Assembly (NCBI GenBank): GCA_018817905.1
Contig: JAHISS010000126.1
Location: 1-7,657 of the forward strand
From: Nanobdellota archaeon
Lineage (GTDB): Archaea > Nanobdellota > Nanobdellia > Pacearchaeales > GW2011-AR1
Direction of reading: 5' to 3'
Length of the DNA stretch: 7,657 nt
Made by a program: the position numbers and the translations under genes
The notes under the pieces: generated by a model
The model's database searches: none
What the model was told of the DNA's origin: nothing
Seen by the model: only the letters and a program-made list of their open reading frames with translations
Shown here: piece by piece, positions 1-5,328 of the stretch
Position numbering within the stretch: position 1 is the stretch's first letter
Layout: each line of letters starts with the position of its first letter

Positions 1-162
1 AAGAAAGATTACTGGGACATTGAGAAATGAAAAGGGAACTCACACAATGGAAGTTTTACTTTCTTTATTGCAGACGTGGAAACTTAGGAGATTGAATCCT
101 CAGAATATGATGAAGCAGACGTTAAGAAGCTAAACACTTACCTTGAAGTTTTGCCTTCGTAA
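1..162 (+). pseudogene. Decayed coding remnant with two in-frame stops, 3' end
   Basis: Reading from base 1, one frame gives protein-like sequence (KKDYWDIEK, then NGSFTFFIADVET, then SSEYDEADVKKLNTYLEVLPS broken only by stops before it) ending at TAA 160-162. It is interrupted by TGA at 28-30 and TAG at 85-87. The charged, non-repetitive composition suggests former coding sequence continuing from left of the window. The last codons overlap the antisense transposase fragment at 138-254, so the original C-terminus was probably replaced at that junction. The middle part is loosely reminiscent of the end of a Nudix domain, but no Nudix box is visible and I do not assign a family. Chance open reading cannot be excluded. 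Confidence 0.3.
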
Positions 163-254
163 GAATGAATCAGCATTAAGATTCTCTCTTTTATTTTTCC
201 GTCTTTCTCTTTTTTGTAAACGTTCTTCAGAAAATTTAATTCTTTTTTATTCAT
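138..254 (-). pseudogene. IS630-like transposase, N-terminal fragment (38 codons)
   Basis: On the minus strand an ATG at 254-252 opens a 38-residue frame ending at TAA 140-138. It reads MNKKELNFLKNVYKKEKDGK, followed by a segment with IKERILMLIH and ending SYEGKTSR. This matches the start of the helix-turn-helix domain of IS630-type transposases, where a K-x-K-E-R-hydrophobic helix is followed by 'x-EGK-S-x-R-E' before the recognition helix. The frame stops exactly where the recognition helix should continue, so the DDE catalytic domain is missing. The start is supported by a near-perfect archaeal Shine-Dalgarno sequence, GGAGGTGA, at 265-258, three bases before the ATG. It is therefore a truncated insertion-sequence remnant rather than a chance frame. 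The family assignment is from memory of the family pattern and was not searched. Confidence 0.6.
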
Positions 255-257
255 GGT

Positions 258-265
258 TCACCTCC
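258..265 (-). promoter_or_regulatory. Shine-Dalgarno site of the transposase fragment
   Basis: The minus strand reads GGAGGTGA just upstream of the ATG at 254-252, fully complementary to the conserved 3' end of 16S rRNA. It marks the true start of the truncated transposase and shows that its 5' end, unlike its 3' part, is preserved. Confidence 0.6.
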
Positions 266-340
266 CATGAACAAATAGATTATTTACTATTTAATCTTTG
301 GGGAGAGATTAATGTCTCTTGCTATAAGTCTATACTTTTT

Positions 341-985
341 ATGGCATTTTATACAAATTATATACCCGATCCATTTATATATAAAATATATGAGGAAACA
401 TTAAACCAATTAAATGATTTCTTTGGTTTTAAATGGAAAGAAAATAAACCTAAAATATATGTGGTTTCTAATAGAAAAACAATAAATATGTTAGTACAAG
501 AAGAGACAAAACGTTGGGTTGTTGGATGGCCTGATAAAAAAGATATATTTATTTTAGACAGAAAGAATTATGAAAAAGAAAGTTCTGAACCTTATAGGGA
601 GGTATATTACAAAGGGTTAATAATTCACGAACTAGTACATTCATATTTCAGTAAAATTACAAAAGATCGCTATGAACCAATGTGGATTAGTGAAGGCATT
701 GCTAGATATTTAGCAGGAGAAAATAATTACAGAAAAAAACCAAAACAATTTTCTAAATTTTTAAAATTTTACAAACTAAGAGCAGATAACGAAGTCTATC
801 ATGAATCTGGACACGCAATAAAGTTATTAGTTGAAAAATATGGGAAAAATAAATTTGTTAAATTAATCAAACAACTTCCTAGCGTTACTTCTAAAGAGGT
901 TTTCAATAAACTGTTCAAAAAAGTCTATGGTTTTGAAGCAAATTATGATAACTTTAACCGATTATTAAACTCGGATTCATTTTAA
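341..985 (+). CDS. HExxH zinc peptidase, peptidase MA-like (gluzincin)
   Basis: A 214-residue protein predicted to be a cytoplasmic zinc-dependent peptidase. The active-site motif HELVH is at residues 96-100, and the third ligand is probably Glu118 in MWISEGIARYLAG. That spacing (HExxH, about 18 residues, E) and the later helical segment with YHESGHAIKLLVEKYG resemble the peptidase_MA-like families. No signal peptide or membrane segment is seen. The frame is open back to TTG 143, but bases 138-254 are the antisense transposase remnant, so I choose ATG 341, where peptidase-like sequence starts. No convincing Shine-Dalgarno sequence lies there; the GGGGAG at 300-305 fits an out-of-frame ATG at 312. 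Codons are strikingly A/T-rich (AAA, TTA, ATA, AAT) compared with topoisomerase, which with the adjacent IS remnant suggests horizontal acquisition. A T6 tract (986-991) follows the stop directly and may terminate transcription. Substrate unknown. Confidence 0.75.
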   Translation: MAFYTNYIPDPFIYKIYEETLNQLNDFFGFKWKENKPKIYVVSNRKTINMLVQEETKRWVVGWPDKKDIFILDRKNYEKESSEPYREVYYKGLIIHELVHSYFSKITKDRYEPMWISEGIARYLAGENNYRKKPKQFSKFLKFYKLRADNEVYHESGHAIKLLVEKYGKNKFVKLIKQLPSVTSKEVFNKLFKKVYGFEANYDNFNRLLNSDSF

Positions 986-1040
986 TTTTTTAAGGAGGGC
1001 TTTTCGTTTTATTTAAATTTCAAGATTTTGGCTAACATAT

Positions 1041-1068
1041 ATTACATCTACTTTTTCGTAGATGTAAT
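1041..1068. repeat. Perfect 11-bp inverted repeat, 6-nt loop
   Basis: ATTACATCTAC (1041-1051) and GTAGATGTAAT (1058-1068) are exact reverse complements around TTTTTC. Read on the minus strand, the hairpin is followed two bases later by ATGTTAGC and, further on, AACGAAAA. In elements R1 and R2 a hairpin is likewise followed by ATGTTAGC and then AACGAAAA. It may be a diverged, reverse-oriented relative of those elements, or a bidirectional terminator. The matching second half of such an element was not found. Confidence 0.5.
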
Positions 1069-1177
1069 CGTTATACTTTCAAGTTCTAACACAAGATTGA
1101 ATAATATTTTGCCATTGAAGTTCCAATATAGGTTATACCTATCAAAACAAAGAGAAATTTCTTGATTTCATTCAGAG

Positions 1178-1217
1178 AAGTAGACTTAATCCCTAAGTTG
1201 ACAGATTAAGCCTACTT
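1178..1217. repeat. Long inverted repeat, 13 of 14 pairs, 12-nt loop
   Basis: AAGTAG (1178-1183) pairs with CTACTT (1212-1217) and CTTAATC (1185-1191) with GATTAAG (1204-1210). A single A/C mismatch (1184/1211) interrupts the stem; the loop is 1192-1203. It lies downstream of the topoisomerase transcript, just after the minus-strand T6 at 1233-1228, so it could protect or end that mRNA. A protein-binding palindrome is equally possible. Confidence 0.5.
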
Positions 1218-1227
1218 TCTTAAAAGT

Positions 1228-1233
1228 AAAAAA
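1228..1233 (-). terminator. Possible T-tract terminator for the topoisomerase transcript
   Basis: The minus strand reads GGTTTTTTACTTTTAAG over 1234-1218, just past the orphan frame at 1241-1381 and before the 1178-1217 inverted repeat. Archaeal RNA polymerase commonly terminates at such T runs without a hairpin. It is assigned by position and composition only. Confidence 0.35.
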
Positions 1234-1240
1234 CCAGTGA

Positions 1241-1381
1241 TTATTTGCTCTCCCCACCCTCCAACTTCTCACCACCCCGCAACTCCGGCAGAGATTTCTT
1301 AACATATTCTTTCCATCCTCCCACCCTAACATCGTTCCTTCCGAGATAATCATTTTTTACTAGACGAATAACTTGACGAAG
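1241..1381 (-). pseudogene. Orphan coding remnant downstream of topoisomerase
   Basis: Directly after the topoisomerase stop, another minus-strand frame is open for 46 codons from just after TGA 1384-1382 to TAA 1243-1241. It contains KNDYLGRNDVRVGGW, then KEYVKKSLPELRGGEKLEG. The K/E/G-rich make-up and codon choice look like real coding sequence, unlike a random frame. There is no ATG in frame and no Shine-Dalgarno sequence; only an internal GTG (V20) could start it. It could be the 3' end of a decayed gene once cotranscribed with topoisomerase, a C-terminal part lost through frameshift, or a short peptide with a non-standard start. I do not recognise the family. Confidence 0.4.
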
Positions 1382-1385
1382 TCAG

Positions 1386-3701
1386 TTATGAGTTTTCACC
1401 CGTATCTTTCCCATCCTCTCCCTCCGCATCATCTCCTCGCGAACCAATTTTCCGCCCATGCTTCTTCTCCCAATCTTCCCTGCGCTTTTTGTTGTCAGGA
1501 CATTCCGGATTAAAACAAAATTCCCACGGCCTCTTGCCCTTTTTCAAAGAAATCAATTTTGGAAAACCGCAATCCTGGCAATCCTTTCCAGATTTTTTAG
1601 TAAAAGAATTCGGAGGCACATTGTAAGTATTCCTGCAATCTGGATACGCCGAACACGCAACAAACTGGCTCCGCGTCTTCCTCGAATACATAATCCTCAA
1701 ATCACCCTTTCCGCATTTAGGACAAACCCGCAGAGTGTTCTGCTCGTTCTGCACTTCGCGCAAACCCTCAATTCCAGACAAAATTCCCTTGCCAATCTCC
1801 CTTTCTTTCGCCTTAAACTCTTTCGAAATATCTGTAATCAAACGCTTTGCCTTTTCAACAACTTTCTCTTCTTCTTTCTCAAGAATCTCCCGAGTCTTTC
1901 CCTTCTGAATTTTTTCCATTTCTTCCTCTAACTGCCTTGTCAAGTTCTCGTCAATAATTATCGGAGAATATTTTTCCAAAGATTCAATCAATTTCATCCC
2001 AAGCGGCGTCGCCTGTATCGAACGCCCATCCAAATAACCTCTGTTAAACAAAATGTCAACAATACTGGACCGCGTCGCCTTTGTCCCAAGATTCTTCTTC
2101 TCCAAAGTCGTAACCAAAGAAGTCGGCGTGTAACGCTTCGGCGGCTGCGTTTCTTTCTCCACGATTTTTATCTCGTCAATTTTCACATCGCCGTTCAAAG
2201 TCGGAACATCTTTCTCCTCCAAAACAGCAGGATAAACTCTTGTCCAGCCCTTTTCCTTGACCTTCAACCCAGATGCGGTGAACTTTATCTTGTCATCATT
2301 CTTTGCAGTTATAACAACGCGCTTATTAGCAGTCACAGCATCATCAGAAAACGCTGAAATAAATCTCTTCACAACAAGCTCGTAAATATTATTTTCATCT
2401 CCTTCCAACGAAGCAAACTCCCCAGTCGGATAAATCGAAGGATGCGCTGGGTCTGACTTTTTGCCTTCAACTGGCTTCGCCCTTTTCGCAGCTCCTGCTT
2501 CAGGAAAATGCTTTGCCAAAGTTTTCAAAATCTTTTTCGGCTCAATCTCATTAGGAATCTTCTGTGAAGAAGTTCTTGGATAAGAAATCAAACCCCTGAG
2601 ATAAAGTTTCTGCGCAACAGACAAAGTTTGCGAAGGCCCGACCTTGTGAAGCCGATACGCCTCCCTTTGCAGCATTGTCAAATCAAACGGAACTGGTGGT
2701 GTAACTTTTTCCTCTGACTCTTTTGTCTCTGCAACACCTTCTTTTATTTCCTTAAACTTCTCCAATTCATTTTTATCAAAAATATCTTTTGGATGCTTAA
2801 AATCAAAACCCCCAACAACAGCAAAAATCTGCCAAAACGGTTCGGATTTAAAGTTAGCAATCTCATGCTCTCTGTCAACAATTATTTTCAACGCTGGTCC
2901 TTGAACTCTTCCGATTGACAAGAGCTTGAAAGAACCAGTTGTCTTAATCGCAGACATTAAAGCTCTTGATAAATTAATCCCGTAAAGCCAGTCCAAAACA
3001 TGCCGCGTCTCGCCAGCATAAGCATGTCCCCAATTCAGCTCGTCCATCGGGTTTTCAAAAGACTTCACAAGCTCGGGCTTTGTCAACGTCGAATATTTCA
3101 TCCGCTTCGCATTATCCTTCTTGCAGATAAATCTCAAAACATTCCATCCAATAACTTCGCCCTCAATGTCATAGTCTGTCGCAACAATTATCTCTCCAGC
3201 TTTTTTAGCTAACTTTTTCAAAAGCAAGTAATACTTCTTAGTGAAAGAAGAAGCTTTGCGCTCATACGACGGTCTCCACTCAAGTTCAAAAATCGGCCAG
3301 CCCCTTTGCCCTTCTTTGTATTCAAGATTAAACAAATGTCCAACAGCAGAACCAACAATAATGTTTTTCCCGCCATGCTCAACTTCGTAATAAGACACGC
3401 CGCCGTCTGTGTATTTCTTCGCACTCCCCAAAGAATCAGCAATTTTCTGCGCTGCCTGAGGTTTTTCAGTGATGATAAAAACATAATCTCCCTTCGGAGC
3501 TTCGATTTTATTCGGCTCAACTTTCTTTGCCCGCGCCTTTCTCCTTTTCTTCGGTTTCTTGTCCTCTTCCAAAGAATCCGCAGACACCGGCCTCCCCGGG
3601 GATTCAACTGTCGTCCGCTCCGCCAAGCTCGGCCTTTCCTTTTCAACCTTCTCAAATGTCTGTTTTACATCCTTCACAGAAATGAAATCCTTAACTGCCA
3701 T
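1386..3701 (-). CDS. topA: DNA topoisomerase I, type IA, archaeal
   Basis: A 771-residue type IA topoisomerase, which cuts and rejoins one DNA strand through a 5'-phosphotyrosine and relaxes negative supercoils. The toprim domain starts about residue 72 with IITEKP (Glu79) and has the acidic metal motif DYDIEGE (Asp176, Asp178, Glu180). The catalytic tyrosine is Tyr374 in LISYPRTSSQKIP, with Arg376 beside it; HPSIYPTG (420-427) and GTKATRSSIVD (539-549) are further conserved core motifs. Two C-terminal zinc ribbons follow: Cys660, 663, 683, 689 and Cys708, 711, 729, 734. Length and order are normal for archaeal topoisomerase I except for about 70 extra N-terminal residues rich in K, R, E and P (KKPKKRRKARAKK at 48-60) and an acidic C-terminal tail; both are probably disordered. 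No reverse gyrase helicase domain is present. ATG 3701 is the only upstream start in frame that fits the TATA-like box. Confidence 0.96.
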   Translation of the reverse strand: MAVKDFISVKDVKQTFEKVEKERPSLAERTTVESPGRPVSADSLEEDKKPKKRRKARAKKVEPNKIEAPKGDYVFIITEKPQAAQKIADSLGSAKKYTDGGVSYYEVEHGGKNIIVGSAVGHLFNLEYKEGQRGWPIFELEWRPSYERKASSFTKKYYLLLKKLAKKAGEIIVATDYDIEGEVIGWNVLRFICKKDNAKRMKYSTLTKPELVKSFENPMDELNWGHAYAGETRHVLDWLYGINLSRALMSAIKTTGSFKLLSIGRVQGPALKIIVDREHEIANFKSEPFWQIFAVVGGFDFKHPKDIFDKNELEKFKEIKEGVAETKESEEKVTPPVPFDLTMLQREAYRLHKVGPSQTLSVAQKLYLRGLISYPRTSSQKIPNEIEPKKILKTLAKHFPEAGAAKRAKPVEGKKSDPAHPSIYPTGEFASLEGDENNIYELVVKRFISAFSDDAVTANKRVVITAKNDDKIKFTASGLKVKEKGWTRVYPAVLEEKDVPTLNGDVKIDEIKIVEKETQPPKRYTPTSLVTTLEKKNLGTKATRSSIVDILFNRGYLDGRSIQATPLGMKLIESLEKYSPIIIDENLTRQLEEEMEKIQKGKTREILEKEEEKVVEKAKRLITDISKEFKAKEREIGKGILSGIEGLREVQNEQNTLRVCPKCGKGDLRIMYSRKTRSQFVACSAYPDCRNTYNVPPNSFTKKSGKDCQDCGFPKLISLKKGKRPWEFCFNPECPDNKKRREDWEKKHGRKIGSRGDDAEGEDGKDTGENS

Positions 3702-3726
3702 TTTAACACTAAAATTAAAGGGTATT

Positions 3727-3740
3727 AAAATTTAAGTATT
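3727..3740 (-). promoter_or_regulatory. Putative topA promoter (TATA-like box)
   Basis: On the minus strand ATACTTAAATTTT lies about 26-39 bases before the topoisomerase ATG. CTTAAATTT resembles an archaeal TATA box and would place the transcript start close to the ATG, giving a short or leaderless mRNA. Confidence 0.4.
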
Positions 3741-3811
3741 TGTAGGTGGAATCACTCCCTTCTGCAACTCCGTTAAATTCCGATGTTAAACTCAATTTAG
3801 AGTTCAGTTAC

Positions 3812-3821
3812 ATTAATATAT
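3812..3821 (+). promoter_or_regulatory. Putative TATA box of the 3843 gene
   Basis: ATTAATATAT lies 22-31 bases before ATG 3843, the normal distance for an archaeal TATA element of a leaderless or short-leader transcript. No Shine-Dalgarno sequence precedes the ATG, in line with leaderless translation. Confidence 0.4.
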
Positions 3822-3842
3822 CTGCAGTCATACTATTTCATT

Positions 3843-4241
3843 ATGGATCGAAAGCTTCACAAGAAAAAAGTCCTGCAACACGTTCTTTCAGCAATCCTCC
3901 TAGTTATGCTCGCACCTTTCATTTTTGCCCTCGATATCATGGTGGAAATATATCACCGAATTGGATTTCGTTTATGTAATATTCCCCTTGTGAAGAGAAG
4001 GGCTTACATAAGAATCGATAGACATAAACTGCAATATTTGAACTGGTTTGATAAATTAGCATGTGCATATTGCGGATATGCCAATGGATTTGCACGATAT
4101 ATTACAGAGATAGGTGCGAGAACTGAAAACTACTGGTGTGCCATTAAGCACAAAAAAAATCATGAATTCCACGAACAACCTCACCAAAAGAAATTTCTGG
4201 AATACGGAGATGAAAAATCCTATCAAAAGAAATATAACTGA
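3843..4241 (+). CDS. Small conserved membrane protein with CGYANG motif
   Basis: A 132-residue protein with a basic N-terminus, one strongly hydrophobic segment (about residues 11-36, LSAILLVMLAPFIFALDIMV), and a soluble part that is distinctive. That part reads RRAYIRIDRHKLQYLNWFDK, then CAYCGYANG (Cys74, Cys77), ARYITEIGARTENYWC (Cys99), IKHKKNHEFH (His103, 108, 110) and FLEYGD. I recall the same pattern (LN-x-x-x-K-x-x-C-x-Y-C-x-YANG ... R-T-E-x-Y-W-C) from uncharacterised single-pass membrane proteins found in many bacteria. The conserved Cys and His residues could bind a metal; that is inference. The gene is divergent from topA and ends three bases from the convergent phosphoesterase stop. 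A bacterial-looking family in an archaeal setting may reflect transfer. Function unknown. Confidence 0.75.
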   Translation: MDRKLHKKKVLQHVLSAILLVMLAPFIFALDIMVEIYHRIGFRLCNIPLVKRRAYIRIDRHKLQYLNWFDKLACAYCGYANGFARYITEIGARTENYWCAIKHKKNHEFHEQPHQKKFLEYGDEKSYQKKYN

Positions 4242-4244
4242 ACT

Positions 4245-4865
4245 TCAAATTTCAATAATTTTCCCTTCTCTCCCAACATTAATTACTCTCGTCTTTCCAA
4301 TTGTTTCTTCCATGTCTCCGCCCTCGTGAATGTGGCCGTGCAGCAAAATATCTGGCTTGAACTTTTCTATCGCCTTTCTAATTCCCTTGCTCCCGACAAA
4401 ACCAGAAAACTCTGACTTGCTCCCAGCCGGATGCATGTGGGTCACCATTATTTTCCGTTCTATGCCTTCCAAATCTTTATGCGCTCTGGCTAAACTGTCA
4501 AACAACTGCCTCTCTGTCACTCTGCCAAGACCAGGCGCATCAACAGCACCGCCAGCCCCAAAAAAACCAACATCGCCGCACATAACTGAATAACCATGCA
4601 AGTTCCTCACACCATAAACCGAAGCCAAAAAATCAACTGTCGCAAAACTGTCCCAGTTCCCAGGCAAAATCAAAACCCTCTTGTCCCTGTCTTTAAACGG
4701 TTTAATTATATTCTTCGTTTCAACCCATCCAGTAATATCGCCGCACAAAACAACCAAATCAACATCTTCGTCATCTGCCCGCTTCGCTAACTTCTCCACT
4801 TTCTTAGAATCCCCGTGAATATCTGAAACCGCGAGAATTTTCATCTTCTTACTTTGTTTCGTCAT
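4245..4865 (-). CDS. Metallophosphoesterase, Icc-related (COG2129-like)
   Basis: A 206-residue calcineurin-like phosphoesterase with all the usual metal ligands: Asp15 and His17 (SDIHGD), Asp43 (CGDITGW), Asn70 (PGNWD), His143 in VTHMHP, and His178/His180 in LHGHIHEGG. The overall pattern matches the archaeal 'predicted phosphoesterase, Icc-related' group (DxHG, GD, GN, GxGG, HxHP, GSxxIRxAI, GHIHE). It probably hydrolyses a small phosphomonoester or cyclic phosphodiester in the cytoplasm with two metal ions; the substrate cannot be told from sequence. ATG 4865 is used because a TATA box stands at the right distance. The internal Met8 (MKILAVSDIHGD) is the start most family members would use. 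The gene converges on the membrane protein gene with a 3-base gap, and element R1 is inserted just upstream of its promoter. Confidence 0.9.
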   Translation of the reverse strand: MTKQSKKMKILAVSDIHGDSKKVEKLAKRADDEDVDLVVLCGDITGWVETKNIIKPFKDRDKRVLILPGNWDSFATVDFLASVYGVRNLHGYSVMCGDVGFFGAGGAVDAPGLGRVTERQLFDSLARAHKDLEGIERKIMVTHMHPAGSKSEFSGFVGSKGIRKAIEKFKPDILLHGHIHEGGDMEETIGKTRVINVGREGKIIEI

Positions 4866-4888
4866 CTTAAAAAAAGAGGGGTGGGGAT

Positions 4889-4896
4889 TATAAAAG
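4889..4896 (-). promoter_or_regulatory. TATA box of the phosphoesterase gene
   Basis: The minus strand reads CTTTTATA within AAACTTTTATAATCC, 24-31 bases before ATG 4865, a textbook archaeal TATA position for a near-leaderless mRNA. The 9-bp repeat and element R1 begin 5 and 14 bases further upstream, so the insertion left the TATA box intact but replaced everything upstream of it. Confidence 0.6.
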
Positions 4897-4900
4897 TTTG

Positions 4901-4909
4901 CCTTAATCT
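4901..4909. repeat. Left 9-bp direct repeat flanking R1 (target-site duplication)
   Basis: CCTTAATCT here is repeated exactly at 5041-5049, with the complementary ends of R1 (4910-5040) immediately inside both copies. Exact adjacency on both sides is the signature of a transposition target-site duplication. Confidence 0.7.
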
Positions 4910-5040
4910 GGCGTTGTCCAGAGTTCGCTGATTCTACTAATTAATTGGAAACACAAATACGAAAAGGGCGGGTTTTTCTTCGTAGAAGAAATGTTAGCGG
5001 GGTTTTGAGAATCAACGAAAAAACAATTCCGGACAACGCC
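4910..5040 (+). mobile_element. Element R1: 131-bp MITE-like structured element
   Basis: The element begins with GGCGTTGTCC (4910-4919) and ends with the exact reverse complement GGACAACGCC (5031-5040). Inside, GATTCT (4930-4935) pairs with AGAATC (5008-5013), and TTTCTTC-GTA-GAAGAAA (4975-4991) forms a 7-bp hairpin followed by TGTTAGC. Element R2 at 6653-6832 has the same order of blocks, a 24-nt identical core (4975-4998 against 6768-6791) and different but still complementary outer and inner arms. A 9-bp direct repeat flanks it. It encodes no protein. It fits a non-autonomous inverted-repeat element whose plus strand may also be a folded RNA. I do not recognise a named family. Confidence 0.65.
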
Positions 5041-5049
5041 CCTTAATCT
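5041..5049. repeat. Right 9-bp direct repeat flanking R1
   Basis: CCTTAATCT, identical to 4901-4909, directly after the last base of R1. Confidence 0.7.
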
Positions 5050-5073
5050 TAGTATCTCAGCACAAGAAGATTT

Positions 5074-5163
5074 CAAGTTACCCCAGCCCACCCAATTCTA
5101 ACCAACCCAAACATTATCCAAAAATCCAACCAGCATTATGCCCCCGATTGATTTTATTATTAA
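5074..5163 (+). repeat. Repeat unit A (CAAGTTACCC ... GATTGATTTTATTATTAA)
   Basis: This unit of about 90 bases starts with CAAGTTACCCC, has a nearly G-free C/A-rich middle, and ends with GATTGATTTTATTATTAA (5146-5163). Units at 7200-7285 and 7382-7467 share both ends at almost the same spacing (72, 68 and 68 bases between the two motifs). CCCCCGA (5141-5147) and TCGGGGG (5165-5171) form a 7-bp hairpin that encloses most of the conserved tail; the other units lack this hairpin. No protein is encoded. Function unknown. Confidence 0.6.
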
Positions 5164-5186
5164 TTCGGGGGGTGGAAATTATTTCA

Positions 5187-5197
5187 GCTATTTTTTT
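5187..5197 (+). terminator. GCTATTTTTTT, T7 tract closing the first module
   Basis: The same 11 bases occur at 7370-7380, in each case between a complete repeat unit and the next CAAGTTACCCCGCC. A T7 run is a plausible archaeal terminator for a plus-strand RNA that starts upstream. Conservation of the 11-mer in an otherwise diverged stretch supports function. Confidence 0.4.
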
Positions 5198-5212
5198 AAA
5201 GATTATATGCAA

Positions 5213-5260
5213 CAAGTTACCCCGCCCAACCCGCGATAGTTATCCATAATTATCCACAAA
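5213..5260 (+). repeat. Repeat unit B (partial)
   Basis: It begins CAAGTTACCCCGCCC like units A and D and continues with a TTATCCA-rich G-poor stretch, but it lacks the GATTGATTTTATTATTAA tail. It follows the GCTATTTTTTT tract after a 15-base gap, as unit D follows its T-tract after one base. It is a diverged or truncated copy. Confidence 0.45.
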
Positions 5261-5328
5261 TCTGGCTCACATTAACCTTATCTGTTTTTCCATCAATATA
5301 AAAATTTTATCTCCAAAAATCACAAAAA

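Larger units (their letters stand above)
986..1240. other. Non-coding stretch between the peptidase and the topoisomerase side
   Basis: About 255 bases without a supportable gene. It holds a T6 tract after the peptidase stop, two inverted repeats (1041-1068 and 1178-1217) and an A6 run at 1228-1233, which is T6 on the minus strand. A short minus-strand frame around 1200-1086 would encode a hydrophobic stretch (KKFLFVLIGITYIG) but has no start codon, and I do not call it. Confidence 0.6.

Noticed and set aside
312..401. Out-of-frame ATG 312 after GGGGAG, giving a hydrophobic peptide of about 30 codons
   Set aside because: It ends quickly within the peptidase gene, matches nothing known to me, and overlaps sequence clearly coding in the other frame.
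4936..4953. Sequence whose complement resembles a CRISPR repeat (GTTTCCAATTAATTAGTAG), also in R2 at 6678-6695
   Set aside because: Only one copy per element, no regular spacers and no cas genes; the similarity is explained by homology between R1 and R2.
4903..5091. Minus-strand 62-codon frame across R1
   Set aside because: It spans the whole inverted-repeat element, its target duplication and part of unit A, and has no promoter or known motif. It is a shadow of the non-coding element.
5240..5258. TTATCCATA and TTATCCACA, the second an exact bacterial DnaA box
   Set aside because: The genes and promoters point to an archaeon, which has no DnaA, and there is no A/T unwinding region or cluster of further boxes. 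It belongs to the diverged TTATCC-rich middle of repeat unit B.
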